Source: Escallonia rubra (lineage: Eukaryota > Streptophyta > Magnoliopsida > Escalloniales > Escalloniaceae). Taken from it: a stretch of DNA of 64,000 nucleotides. The translations under genes were made by a program, and so were the position numbers. Where the stretch lies: positions 1 through 64,000 of the forward strand of contig JAVXUO010000284.1 in NCBI GenBank assembly GCA_033065855.1. Direction: 5' to 3'. The notes under the pieces are model-generated. The model had not been told where the DNA came from. It saw only the letters and a list, made by a program, of their open reading frames with translations, and did not search any database. Shown here one piece after another: positions 1 through 10,854 of this stretch. Within the stretch, counting starts at the first letter, position 1; every line of letters starts with the position of its first letter.

Positions 1-1500
1 GGAGTGCATCGGATCTAGTTGTGTTTCTAGTAACCTTTTTGTACAAAGGTTGGACGTATGTTCATATATCTAGAGTACTTAGGATTATCGGCAAAAGAAA
101 AGGCTTGTTCATCATGAATAGCAAATTCAGCGAGACCGTCTCTTTGCTCTCGCTGATTATAAACAAATAACTTACCGTCAAAAGATAATTGCGTTTGTAG
201 GTTCGACGTGGCCTTGTCGAGGTGCACACTGAGGGTAATGCCTGTTAAGATGTCCATTACCACTACCAGTCGAAAATAATTTAAGACAGTACTTACATCG
301 AGCTTTTCGGGTGTCGTCCACCGTAACTACGTCGAAATGATTCCAACACTCGGCTTTCTTCTTCTTCTTTTGGACTTCTGCACATTATCGGAGGCATTGC
401 TCGGCCCTTCTTCATCATGACCAGGCATAGGGTTGAGATTATGCCACTGAGTAGTAGCTTCGCCAACCGAGCTGCGTCCTTGACTATAATGCGAGGGGTC
501 TTCATCAGGCGTGTATTCAAAATCTGGAATGTTTTGATTGAACTCCCAATTGGCTTGGGTATCTATCATAGAGCTGTACTCATTCGTCCACGAACGAATG
601 GTTGTGTTGGTGCTTGGATTTGTGTTTCTGATGGCCGTGGCGCTGGCGCTTGTGCTGGTGGTGGTGCTTGCGATGATGATGATGTTTTTCGTGATGACGA
701 ATGCACGACTAATTTTATTAAGTACTCCAGACATTTTTCACGCTAAACTTTGTAAGAGTAACTAAACACAAAGTTAGTACTTAGTAATAATAAGAAATAA
801 TAAGAGTAACTAAATATAAGAGTAGTAATAAGAAATAACAATTAAAAGAATGAACGAGTAACAAATATTAGAGAGTTAGTAATTAAAAAGAATTTAGCAA
901 GACTAGTAATTAATAAACAAGAGTACTAATTAGTAAATACTAGTAGTAATTAGCAAGAGAAGTAATTGGAGAGGAAAATAGTAGCAAAGCTTGTTGTGAG
1001 AGTAAGAAGAGAGTAAGAAGATTGGTGTGAAAAATTAGAGAGAAATGGTGTGAATTTATAGATTTTAGAAACTTCACAAAAGACCAAAATACCCCTACAA
1101 ACTAGCCGTTTATAGTTGTTGGGGAGGGTAAGAGTGTAAAGGAGTTGAAAAATATATGTTAGACTAAAATACCCCCCAAACTAGCCGTTATATAGCTGTT
1201 GGGGGGGTAAAAGTGGAAGTTTGGAAAAGGGGTGGAAGAAAGGGGGGGAAAAGCAAAAGATTCAAAAAAAGTGGGGCCAAACCCGGGCCGCAGACCGGGC
1301 CAAATAACCGGGCCAAGCCCGGGCCAAAACCGGGCCGGGCCGGGCCATTTTTCCAGATTTTGAAGGCCTGGTCCAGGCCCAGGCCCCAGGCCCTCTGCAC
1401 GCGGGCCGCTACTGTTCATCGACGGGGCCGGGCCAGCCCGGGCCAGAACCGGGCCGGGTCGGGCCAGCCCGCGGGCCGCCCGGCCCGTTTGACAACTCTA
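1..1500 (-). mobile_element. hAT transposon, end portion (cut by window start)
   Basis: This stretch is a second copy of the right 1.5 kb of the hAT element at 36069-39858, and aligns by eye with 38353-39858 at high identity. It ends in the same terminal sequence TTTGACAACTCTA at 1500, preceded by about 230 bp of repeated GGGCCGGGCC-type subterminal motifs. The other end and most of the transposase lie outside the window, so the 8 bp target duplication cannot be tested; the right flank reads ACGACCCA. The transposase part is on the minus strand and is decayed compared with the other copy. Confidence 0.85.
27..734 (-). pseudogene. hAT transposase N-terminal fragment (BED finger region)
   Basis: The minus strand encodes the N-terminal third of a plant BED-finger hAT transposase, matching the copy at 38266-39093. 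A block containing FNQNIPDFEYTPDEDP (327-734) and a block containing LSFDGKLFVYNQREQRDG (27-263) are recognisable. Relative to the better copy, small indels around 350-390 and near 200 shift the frame, so no continuous transposase can be read here. The BED zinc-finger segment itself is the damaged part. In intact relatives this protein binds the element ends and catalyses cut-and-paste transposition. The rest of the gene is beyond position 1. Confidence 0.8.
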
Positions 1501-2250
1501 ACGACCCATATGACCCCTTGCTTTTAAAATAATGGAAACAAAAACAAAGTTGGTGGCTATTTTAATGAATGGAATTATTTGGGATGATGTCATGCACTAT
1601 GAAGTTGTTGCCTCTTGTCTAAACTTTCTATAACTTTCACGTATCTGAACTTATATCCTCTGTGCATACCTATTCATTTTGTTTCAGTTCTTTCAGGTGA
1701 GTAAACGGGTATTAGGTTCACACATCCCCAACTATTAAAATAGAATTGCTTCTTGTTGAAGCTCTCCAACCTGTAATTTGCTTAGTAGCTGATGCCAAGT
1801 TGGTACGGAATTGGATTTGCAAGGTCTATCTTGGAAGCAACGATCTGCAGACCTTGTAGTCTCTGACCAATGTTCATGAATTTCTCCGAGTTGAACAACT
1901 TGTAATAAAGTTCGGATTTGTGTGATGTAAACTACAATTTTAGTAAATATAACATTTTGATGTGCCGGATATAACAAATACCAATTAATGTTCTACATGA
2001 CTTAGCTCTTGTTTATACTACTTTACATTTATCTTTTTCACATGTTATAAGAAACCTATCTAGGGATTAGTGTTATCTTGACATGTCTAATTAAGACGAT
2101 AAATAACTCCCAGGATTGTGCTGTGAGATTCTCGATTTATAATTAAGTGAATTCAACAATAGTGAAAAACTTGAATGACAGAAGACTTGTTTTTAGTCAA
2201 GTCTTCTAGTTGTTGCGAAAGTCCAATTGTAATAAACTTCTTAGAGTTGT
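1501..2250. other. Unassigned AT-rich intergenic DNA
   Basis: No convincing coding region, terminal repeat or RNA gene was recognised. Short open frames here have no recognisable domain. Confidence 0.5.
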
Positions 2251-3330
2251 TGAGGAGAAAATGATCAGCTTCGGAGTGTGTTTACCGATCAATCATAGAT
2301 GAACGATATAAAAGTATGGTCTAGGTGAAACTAGTCAGTTTCTACGAAAACACAAGTCTTTTTCTGCAAAAGTGCATGTTGGATTATGCTTTCGACCTAG
2401 TCTTGTTCTGCAGAAATTACAGGAGGGCACAAACACTGCTTTTGCTTCGGTGGGACTCCTAAAAAAAAGTAACTTCACATGCAAATACATTTTCCCCTGC
2501 TAAAGGGGTTGGGACTGAAGAAACGGATGCGGTATGGCCATTTCGTAATGAAAAACACTACATTCTGTCACCTCTCACTTAGGCAACCTTTTATCTGCCA
2601 AAATATACACGTAGATGTTGAGGAGAAAATGATCTGCTTTGGAGTGTGTTTACCGATCAATCATAGAGGAACATTGTAAAAGTGAAACTAGTCGATTTCT
2701 ACAGAAATACAAGTCTTGTTTTGCAAAAGTGCATGTCGATTTCTGCTGATGCCCCAGTCTTTTTATGCAGAAATTACCGGGGATTGGGGGGGGGGGGGCA
2801 CAAGAATTTCTTTTGCTTCGGTGAGATTCCCAAAAAAGAGGAACTTCACATGTAAATACACTTACCCTTGCTAAGGGGTCTCCAACTTGAAGAAATAGAT
2901 GTGGTCTAGCCGTTTGGTAATGAAAAGCACCGTGTTTTGTCACCTCATTGAGGCCTCATTTTACCGGCCCAAATATACACGTAGTAGTTAAGGAAAAAAT
3001 GATCTGCTTTGGAATGTGTAAAGCGCGGTCTGGGTGAAACTAGTCAGTTTCTGCCCAAGTCATTTTATGCAAAAGTGCATGTCTAATTTTGCTGTTGCCC
3101 CAGTCTTGTTATGCAGAAATTATGGGAGGACACAAGCGCTGCTTTTGCTTTTGTGGGACGCCTAAAAATAGAGGAACTTTACATGCACATACACTTTCTT
3201 TTGCTAAGGGGGTCTCTAAGTTGAAGAAACGGATGCGGTTTAGCCATTTGGTAATGAAAAGCACTGCGTGGTGCCATTTTATAGTGATGAAAACAATAAT
3301 TTGGCCACAACCTATACATGTGGTGCCATT
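2251..3330 (+). repeat. Tandem array, about 368-370 bp unit, three copies
   Basis: A block starting near TGAGGAGAAAATGATC recurs at 2251, 2619 and (diverged) 2989, giving periods of about 368 and 370 bp. Each unit carries the same landmarks in order: GTGTTTACCGATCAATC, AAAGTGCATGT, a CTTTTGCTT block, and GAAGAAACGGATGCGG or close variants. The third copy is shorter near its start. No terminal repeat or conserved protein was seen, and the frames differ between units, so this is probably non-coding. The family is unknown to me. Confidence 0.75.
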
Positions 3331-3493
3331 ATGGTGTAGCACAAATTTTAGTGCCGTTGACAGTCACGCTTGCGAAGGAAGAGCTTTAAGAGTTTTGACT
3401 TGTGTCATTAAAACTATAGATGACAAATCTACCAAATGCATATAAAACCACAATGAATTCTGACAAATTGCATGAAAGTTGGTTTAAAATTTC

Positions 3494-4192
3494 TCAAAGC
3501 TTCATGTCCTCAAAGTTGTGCAAGAGCTCCAAATACATGTCACACTTTTGAAGGGCATCATCCCTTTCTTTCGTCACCTTCTTGAGCTTAGCTGTAAGGG
3601 CCTCAACATCTAAAGAATTAATAGAGGTGGCATCACCATCTGAAAAATAGGTGTTGCCATAAATGTTGCTTACCCAAGTGAAGAAACCCTTGCATTCCTG
3701 CGTGGAAATAAATAACAAATGGGCTAGAAACGGATGGATAATAAAGGAAAGCATTACATGCTAAGCTGATGTTAACCAAAGAAACAATTACAGACTTATG
3801 GCATCTGTAGCAGTGACGCCCAATGACAATCATAGAATGTGAAACGGAAAGCTCATAGGATGCTCAACAGAGTGGGCATGCATACACAGGATTCTCCAAA
3901 ACAGGAAACATACAATATCAATGTACATAAGCAAAAACGTATAATATAAAATTGTAGTAAAGACAACTCAAATATACTTATTAAAAAGGCTCCCTACTTT
4001 TTTGCAAATCTCACTTTCTCTACGGAAGGCATCAAAGGCTTTTTCAGCCTCTTCTCTAGAAGAGAAAGAACACTGAAACCTATTTTCATAACCAGAAGTG
4101 TGAGCAAAACATTCATCAAAAGTGGAATAAATTCCTGGTCTTCGGCCAATAAATGCAACATATGTGTCTTTCCTGCCATATTCTTCTTTTCC
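3494..4192 (-). CDS. Host gene 3' end with viroplasmin-like (Cauli_VI) domain
   Basis: Two minus-strand exons are visible. The upstream one, 4192-3998 (65 codons, phase 0 at both ends), follows a TTTAG acceptor and ends before a GTAGGG donor. It encodes YVAFIGRRPGIYSTFDEC and then SSREEAEKAFDAFRRE, the pattern of the caulimovirus viroplasmin/RNase H1 N-terminal domain (G-R-x-P-G-I-Y, then F-x-S-x-E-E-A). The last exon, 3697-3494, follows a CCACGCAG acceptor and encodes a charged helical tail (DVEALTAKLKKVTKERDDAL) ending in a stop. This domain occurs in ordinary plant and fungal proteins and binds RNA-DNA hybrids in RNase H1, so this is not itself a viral copy. No RNase H catalytic domain and no start codon were found. 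The 5' exons may lie beyond 4200 or have been displaced by the element at 4536. It may be a relic. Confidence 0.6.
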
Positions 4193-4535
4193 CTAAACGA
4201 AATACATGAAGAGGAATTACAAATCCTTAAATTTTCAGAAATAAAAGGGGATTTTTTGTAGAAATAAAGTCCTAAGTTTGCAACTAAGAAAGAAAGTCAG
4301 TGGTGATAAAAATGTGTAGAAGAAAAAATTCCTCTTTACACTTAAGTGATGCAAAATTGACTTGTTTCTGCACCCAACTCACTTATTGATAACTCACTTC
4401 TCAATATTATGGTACCAATCTAGCTGCTTGCAAATGCACAATATCTTCGTATTGTCTTCTCACATGGGATTACACCTTTGGCTCGCTGGGCCCACGCTGG
4501 GCCAGCCCAAGACCGACCCATTGATATCTCTATTA
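4193..4535. other. Intron or 5' flank of the viroplasmin-like gene
   Basis: If the gene at 3494-4192 is real, this is upstream intron sequence. I see no further coding exon or start codon with usable splice sites. Confidence 0.35.
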
Positions 4536-5221
4536 CTAGCTAATATAGCCGTGCAAATGCACGGGATAGTATGCAATTTTATTTGATTGTAAATCATATA
4601 CTTTAGCATGATGAAATAGAACCGAAATTTCAAAAAACAAAGAAATAACATGCAAGTCTACGAATTTGTCACATAATAAATTAACGAGCTGCTTAAATTG
4701 ACAATCTCGTTGACAATAGCTGTTTAAGAAATAAATAATATTTTAGCGTGAATTTCAGAAATACCAATCTATCATCTAAAAGCAGTATTGACTGGAAAAA
4801 AATGTATCATAAGTTTTGCCAACATGTTAATTGCTAGTAATTCCTGTCCTCCTTCATTTCTTTGTTTATCAAAATCGTTGCCTTGTATCTTTAGAAGTGC
4901 TTTACTGTACATGTTTCTTTGTTTGATTTATAAAGTGTAAATTTACCGGTGTTCATTATTATGTTATTCATATATGGCTAGTGAAAGTTGTCACTGAAAA
5001 AATGTTCAGACCGTTGCCATTTGGGTTTGGACCAAAGGGTAGTTCTTGATTATTATACATGGATACAAAAACGTGGTAGAGAGAAAAGTCCTTATAGTAA
5101 AAAATTTAAGAGTTCCAAGTTAAAGGATATAATTTACGCGGTTTCCAAGTTAAGTCAATAAATTGTATCTAGAATCACCATTGTTTAATTAGGTTATTTG
5201 CTTCAATTTTGAATTTCGATC

Positions 5222-5600
5222 ATGATTAGTCTTTTGCTACTACACTACTACCACCTTAGTCCTACTATTTCTTTTACAATATCGGCCATCATCACTGACA
5301 TTGTCTCTCGAGTCGCTACAACTACCACCGTATTAGAGTTACTATGGCCACCAACATTACCATCATATTGTTGCCAAAAAGCAACCACACTATCAACCAC
5401 TACAACCATTACTACTACAATGATTGGTCGTTGCTAGATGCGCCATTTTCTGCCATCTTTACCATCACCATCACCCACCAGATCGCTACCGTATCTGCCT
5501 TCATCATCTTGCTAGCATCATTACCATAACTACATCCATGGAGTGTCCACGCCACCACCACCACATTGATACGACTTATAGTGTATGTATTGCAAAATTA
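5222..5600 (+). repeat. ACC/ATC-rich low-complexity tract
   Basis: Imperfect trinucleotide-like runs of ACC, ATC and ACT fill this stretch. Open frames across it translate to Ser, Thr and His runs and are artefacts of composition. Similar tracts occur at 34800-35110, 35900-36030, 46100-46280 and 58020-58220. Confidence 0.7.
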
Positions 5601-6249
5601 AAGTAAAAGTTGTCTTAGACCTCATATACCTTCCCATTTTTCTTCCTATCATCTACAATTCCCTCTTGTAATTTAATTTTGAAAAAAATTGGTTCCATAC
5701 CGACAATAACATGTTAGACTTAGTGCATAAAACTACAAACTTAAGGTAAAACTTACAAAATGTAACATTCCCTCTGATTTCATTTTTATATTAGTGTACT
5801 TAGTGAAATTTAATTATATCTTTTTTTCCCAATGTGATATTGTATTACTTTTGTTGCTCTTCCTTTTTGGAGATATGCAATTTAACATTTTGCGAAATAC
5901 AATTTACTTTGCTTTTGAATCTAGGAAAATTGTAGTTCCATGCTAATTCAATTTTCTATCTAAATGTTAATGAGATAATTCATGTTATTTAATAGATGCT
6001 ACACAAAAAAAAACTAATTTTTTACCAAGATTATGAGGAAATTGGAAGTTACCTTTCTCCCATTTACTTAATTTCCTTTTAACAGAAATGTTAGGGCTAA
6101 TTTCCTTTTTGTTTGTACATCTGATATGCCAACATGATAGCATACATGCATGATACATCTGAGGATGACTATTCCAAGTTGTTCCTTTTTAAATTTTTGG
6201 CCCATATTTGCTGCTAAAAAAATAGAGCACTGATGAAAGGAAAGATTTC

Positions 6250-6476
6250 AACATAAACATTGAAATACCCCAAGTATCTAACCATATGGATAGAGCAGAA
6301 ATTTCATATTGTTGTTGCTAGTATGTTATATTTCATATAAGTCGAGTGCATGTATTGACCACAACATAAACATTGAAATGCCCCAAGTATCTAACCATAT
6401 GGATTAAGCAGAAATTTCAGATTGTTGTTGCTAGTATGTTATATTTCATATAAGTCTAGTGCATGCATTGACCACA
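6250..6476 (+). repeat. 113 bp direct tandem duplication
   Basis: Two adjacent copies begin with AACATAAACATTGAAAT at 6250 and 6363. They differ at only a few bases by eye, so the duplication is fairly recent. No coding content. Confidence 0.85.
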
Positions 6477-6789
6477 ACATATAGACAAGGTGAGAAAGAG
6501 TGTGTGAGAAGAAGAGAGAAGAAGGAAATAGGTACGGAGTACAACATGACTTAAATGCGAGAGTAATAAGATAATAAGATGTCTAAACTCAAGGTATAAT
6601 AAATGAATTAGAAGTCCAGATTAATTGAAACAATATTAAGAAGTCCAGATTAAAAGTCTACATTCAAAATAAGCTAAAACTTCACCAGAGAGCTGAGAAT
6701 TTCAGAGAATGACTCGTCTTTTATATATATAGGTATATATATATGGGGCCCGATCCACACCCACCGGTGGAGAAAAAAATTTTCTCCAC

Positions 6790-7058
6790 CCAACCGCTTG
6801 TCTTACAAGCGGTTGGCTACTGTGTCATTTTCTCGTGGGCCCCACCACAAAAAGCCCAACCGCATGTAAGAGAAGCGGTTGGGCATGATTATTTTTTTGA
6901 CATGGGCCCACCATAAAAAACCACTCCACCCAACCGCTTCTTTTATACGCGGTTGGGAAATTTTTTTTTTTGCCCAACCGCTTCTCTTAGAAGCGGTTGG
7001 TAACCCCTTTTTTTTTAACAATTTTTTAAACAACCAACCGCATCTAAAAGAAGCGGTT
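6790..7058 (+). repeat. Five CCAACCGC hairpins, left arm
   Basis: Five short palindromes of the form CCAACCGC-(8-13 nt)-GCGGTTGG lie at about 6790, 6857, 6929, 6975 and 7035. The stem is constant and the loop varies (for example TTGTCTTACAA or TTCTCTTAGAA, which extend the stem). These repeated stems at an element end may be binding sites for a transposase; that role is inferred. Confidence 0.85.
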
Positions 7059-7144
7059 GGTGGCTTTAATTTTGGGTGGCTCCCACACAAAACTTTTCAA
7101 ATTTTTTGATGGGCTGAAAAAAAAAAAAAGAGTCGAGCCAAGGC

Positions 7145-7590
7145 TGCCACGTGGCATCATCCGCGCCTGCCACGTGGCCCAACCGCGTGAAGGGACGCCG
7201 GTTGTTGCCGCGTGGCATACACGCGCCTGCCACGTGGCCACCACGCGCCTGCCACGTGGCCAAACGCGGGAAGGTGCGCCTGGGCGGTGCCACGTGGCAT
7301 CTTCAGCGTCTGCCACGTGGCCCAACCGGGTGAAGGGACGCCGGTTGGTGCCACGTGGCCTCTTCAGCGTCTGCCACGTGGCCCAACCGCGTGAAAGGAC
7401 GCCGGTTGTTGCCGCGTGGCCTCCACGCGCCTGCCACGTGGCCACCACGCGCCTGCCACGTGGCCAAACGCGGGAAATTGTGCATGTTGGTACGGTGTCG
7501 GTGCCACGTGGCCTCCCCCGCTCCTGCCACGTGGCCCAACCGCGTGAAGGGTCCCCGCGGGTTGCCCTCTGCTTCTGCCACGTGGCGCCC
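7145..7590 (+). promoter_or_regulatory. G-box cluster, left arm (13 GCCACGTGGC-type sites)
   Basis: I count 13 exact CACGTG cores here, nearly all in the ten-base palindrome GCCACGTGGC, plus two GCCGCGTGGC variants. They are spaced about 20-60 bp apart in repeating modules with CAACCGCGTGAAGGG and CGCCGGTTG. GCCACGTGGC is the classic high-affinity G-box for plant bZIP factors (GBF, HY5, ABF) and some bHLH factors. It lies just upstream of the TATA box at 7738. That it acts as an enhancer is inferred. Long open frames across it are artefacts of the repeat. Confidence 0.85.
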
Positions 7591-7737
7591 CTCCCCCCAC
7601 GCGCCTGATGGCTCCCCGTGACTGCCCTTCCTCCCCGTGACTGTCCTTTTTTGCAGAGTCTTTTTTTTTCTGCCACCCCTCACGGGTTTTTTCTGCAGAC
7701 ACGAACCCTCTTTTTTCTTCTCTCTTCCTTTTTCTTC

Positions 7738-7900
7738 TCTATTTATAATCCCCTCCCCCCAACCATTCTTCTCCGAATTTTTCTGCTCTCCTCCGAATTT
7801 TTTCTCCACAAACCAAAAAATTTTAGCGCTAGAAGAAGATCGGTGAATAATCGCTAGAAGATCGGTAGATTTTTCTTCAAATACATCAAGTCACAACAAG
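7738..7900 (+). promoter_or_regulatory. TATA box, leader and splice donor in left arm
   Basis: A CT-rich stretch leads into CTATTTATAATC (7738-7749), a good plant TATA box. About 150 bp downstream a leader rich in CAAG and AGATCG ends at CAA|GTAAGT (donor at 7900), a near-consensus 5' splice site. This looks like a promoter with a first non-coding exon directed into the element, as Mutator-type terminal repeats are known to carry. No matching coding exon follows. Confidence 0.55.
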
Positions 7901-8125
7901 TAAGTATTTTGAATTTCCTTATACATCAAGTCAGCGTATTACACTTAGCGTATTACATTTATAGCGATTCAAAATAGCGTATTACATTACATTTATAGAC
8001 AGCTTTTTCACGGATTTATAAAAAATAGCTAGAGCGAGATTTTGCCAAAGTGCAAAAACGAGACCCTAGTTATTCTGAAAGCATCTGTATCAGGTAAAAA
8101 TTTCAGATTTTTCCAAGCGCTGTAG

Positions 8126-10440
8126 AGGGGCTAACATCCTAGCTTGGTATTTTAAATTAGACTGCGAAGGTACACGGTTCCCCGTATCAGTTAGCCCCTC
8201 TACAGCGCTTGGAAAAATCTGAAATTTTTACCTGATACAGATGCTTTCAGAATAACTAGGGTCTCTTTTTTGCACTTTGGCCAAATCACGCTCTAGCTAT
8301 TTTTTATAAATCCGTGAAAAAGCTGTCTAATTAAAGGGCGAGCGCTGAAAGGGCCGTTCGGGCAAAAAAATAGCAAACGGCTCCGGAATGGCGCGAAATC
8401 CTGGGGAATGGAACTTCCCAACATCCTAGGGTACTCGTAAAAGTTTCGCGCGAAATCGCGCTAGCTTGGTATTTTAAATTAGACTGCGAAGGTACACGGT
8501 TCCCCGTATCAGTTAGCCCCTCTACAGCGCTTGGGAAAATCTCAAGTTTTTGGCTGATACATATGCGGTCAGAATACTTAGGTTCTCTTTTTTGTACTTT
8601 GGCCAAATCACGCTCTTGCTATTTTTTATAAATCAAAGAAAAAGCTGTCTAATTAAAGGGCGAGCGCTGAAAGGGCCGTTCGGAAAAATCTGAGATTTTT
8701 CCGAACGCGCTTGGAAAAATCTGAAATTTTTACCTGATACAGATGCTTTCAGAATAACTAGGGTCTCTTTTTTTCAATTTGGCCAAATCACGCTCTAGAT
8801 ATTTTTTATAAATCCGTGAAAAAGCTGTCTAATTAAAGGGCGGGCCCGGAAAGGGCCGTTCGGGCAAAAAAAAAGCAAACGGCTCCGGAATGGCGCGAAA
8901 TCCTGGGGAATGGAACTTCCCAACATCCTAGGGTACTCGTAAAAGTTTCGCGCGAAATCGCGCTAGCTTGGTATTTTAAATTAGACTGCGAAGGTACACG
9001 GTTCCCCGTATCAGTTAGCCCCTCTACAGCGCTTGGAAAAATCTGAACTTTTTACCTGATACAGATGCTTTCAGAATAACTAGGGTCTCTTTTTTGCACT
9101 TTGGCCAAATCACGCTCTAGCTATTTTTTATAAATCCGTGAAAAAGCTGTCTAATTAAAGGGCGGGCGCTGAAAGGGCCATTCGGGCAAAAAAAAAGCAA
9201 ACGGCTCCGGAATGGCGCGAAATCCTGGGGAATGGAACTTCCCAACATCCTAGGGTACTCGTAAAAGTTTCGCGCGAAATCGCGCTAGCTTGGTATTTTA
9301 AATTAGACTGCGAAGGTACACGGTTCCCCGTATCAGTTAGCCCCTCTACAGGGCTTGGAAAAATCTGAAATTTTTACCTGATACAGATGCTTTCAGAATA
9401 ACTAGGGTCTCTTTTTTGTACTTTGGCCAAATCACGCTCTAGCTATTTTTTATAAATCCGTGAAAAAGCTGTCTAATTAAAGGGCGGGCGCTGAAAGGGC
9501 CGTACGGGCAAAACAATAACAAACAGCTACGGAATGGCGCGAAATCCTGGGGAATGGAACTTCCCAACATCCTAGGGAACTCGTAAAAGTTTCGCGCGAA
9601 ATCGCGCTAGCTTTGTATTTTAAATTAAACTGCGAAGGTACACGGTTCCCCGTATCAGTTAGCCCCTCTACAGCACTTGGAAAAATCTGAAATTTTTACC
9701 TGATACAGATGCTTTCAGAATAACTAGGGTCTCTTTTTTGCACTTTGGCCAAATCACGCTCTAGCTATTTTTTATAAATCTGTGAAAAAGCTGTCTAATT
9801 AAAGGGCGGGCGCTGAAAGGGCCGTTCGGGCAAAAAAATAGCAAACGGCTCCGGAATGGCGCGAAATCCTGGGGAATGGAACTTCCCAACATCCTAGGGT
9901 ACTCGTAAAAGTTTCGCGCGAAATCGCGCTAGCTTGGTATTTTAAATTAGACTGCGAAGGTACACGGTTCCCCGTATCAGTTAGCCCCTCTACAGCGCTT
10001 GGAAAAATCTGAAATTTTTACCTGATACAGATGCTTTCAGAATAACTAGGGTCTCTTTTTTGTACTTTGGCCAAATCACGCTCTAGCTATTTTTTATAAA
10101 TCCGTGAAAAAGCTGTCTAATTAAAGGGCGGGCGCTGAAAGGGCCGTTCGGGCAAAAAAATAGCAAACGGCTCCGGAATGGCGCGAAATCATGGGGAATG
10201 GAACTTCCCAACATCCTAGGGTACTCGTAAAAGTTTCGCGCGAAATCGCGCTAGCTTGGTATTTTAAATTAGACTGCGAAGGTACACGGTTCCCCGTATC
10301 AGTTAGCCCCTCTACAGCGCTTGGAAAAATCTGAAATTTTTACCTGATACAGATGCTTTCAGAATAACTAGGGTCTCTTTTTTGCACTTTGGCAAAATCT
10401 CGCTCTAGCTATTTTTTATAAATCCGTGAAAAAGCTGTCT
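8126..10440 (+). repeat. 322 bp tandem repeat array, about seven copies
   Basis: The landmark TTAAAGGGCG occurs at 8331, 8653, 8833, 9155, 9477, 9799 and 10121: exactly 322 bp apart except one 180 bp truncated unit. The first unit is also shortened. Each unit holds CTGTCTAATTAAAGGGCG, CGGCTCCGGAATGGCGCG, TTTCGCGCGAAATCGCGC and CCCGTATCAGTTAGCCCC. Copies are near-identical, which points to recent amplification or homogenisation. Since 322 is not a multiple of three, the reading frame rotates with each unit and no repeat protein is encoded. Confidence 0.95.
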
Positions 10441-10536
10441 ATAAATGTAATGTAATACGCTATTTTGAATCGCTATAAATGTAATACGCTAAGTGTAATA
10501 CGCTGACTTGATGTATAAGGAAATTCAAAATACTTA

Positions 10537-10697
10537 CTTGTTGTGACTTGATGTATTTGAAGAAAAATCTACCGATCTTCTAGCGATTATTCACCGATCT
10601 TCTTCTAGCGCTAAAATTTTTTGGTTTGTGGAGAAAAAATTCGGAGCAGAGCAGAAATGTGGAGAAGAATGGTTGGGGGGAGGGGATTATAAATAGA
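10537..10697 (-). promoter_or_regulatory. TATA box, leader and splice donor in right arm
   Basis: Mirror image of the left-arm promoter: ATTATAAATAG at about 10686-10696 (plus-strand reading) and the same CAA|GTAAGT donor near 10537. With the left copy it would drive transcription toward the centre from both ends. Confidence 0.55.
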
Positions 10698-10854
10698 GAA
10701 GAAAAAGGAAGAGAGAAGAAAAAAAGAGGGTTCGTGTCTGCAGAAAACACCCGTGAGTGGTGGCAGAAAAAAAAAAAGGACTCTGCAAAAAAGGACAGTC
10801 ACGGGGAGCAAGGACAGACTCACGGGGAGCCAACAGGCGCGTGGGGGGAGGGGC

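Larger units (their letters stand above)
4536..6733 (-). mobile_element. Probable non-autonomous Helitron relic
   Basis: On the minus strand the left end reads as a Helitron 3' terminus: a 7 bp stem hairpin (CCGTGCA/TGCACGG, about 4549-4564), a short spacer, then CTAG at 4536-4539, with host A before it on the plus strand. The other end at about 6733 reads CTATATATATAAAAGACGAG on the minus strand, resembling the TCTATATATA start of plant Helitrons but with CC instead of TC; a T follows on the plus side. Helitrons are rolling-circle elements without target duplications. No RepHel protein is present. The 3' end is better supported than the 5' end. Confidence 0.45.
6745..8125 (+). repeat. Left inverted arm of foldback element
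   Basis: Reverse complement of 10298-11685, with small length differences and scattered substitutions. It runs inward until a partial 322 bp unit (8038-8125) in reverse orientation, which meets the forward array head to head. Confidence 0.9.

Noticed and set aside
3494-4192. Integrated caulimovirus, because of the viroplasmin-like domain
   Set aside because: Clean phase-0 exons with good splice sites and no movement protein, coat or reverse transcriptase nearby fit a host gene better.
5222-5606. Ser/Thr/His-rich small proteins
   Set aside because: Arise from ACC/ATC low-complexity DNA with no start context or splice support.
7044-7809. Several long overlapping Arg/Pro/Trp-rich open frames (up to about 210 codons) in the left foldback arm
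   Set aside because: They are translations of GCCACGTGGC repeats in many frames on both strands and have no domain.
8331-8606. Minus-strand frame across the 322 bp units as a repeat protein
   Set aside because: The 322 bp period shifts frame every unit and the frame closes within one unit.
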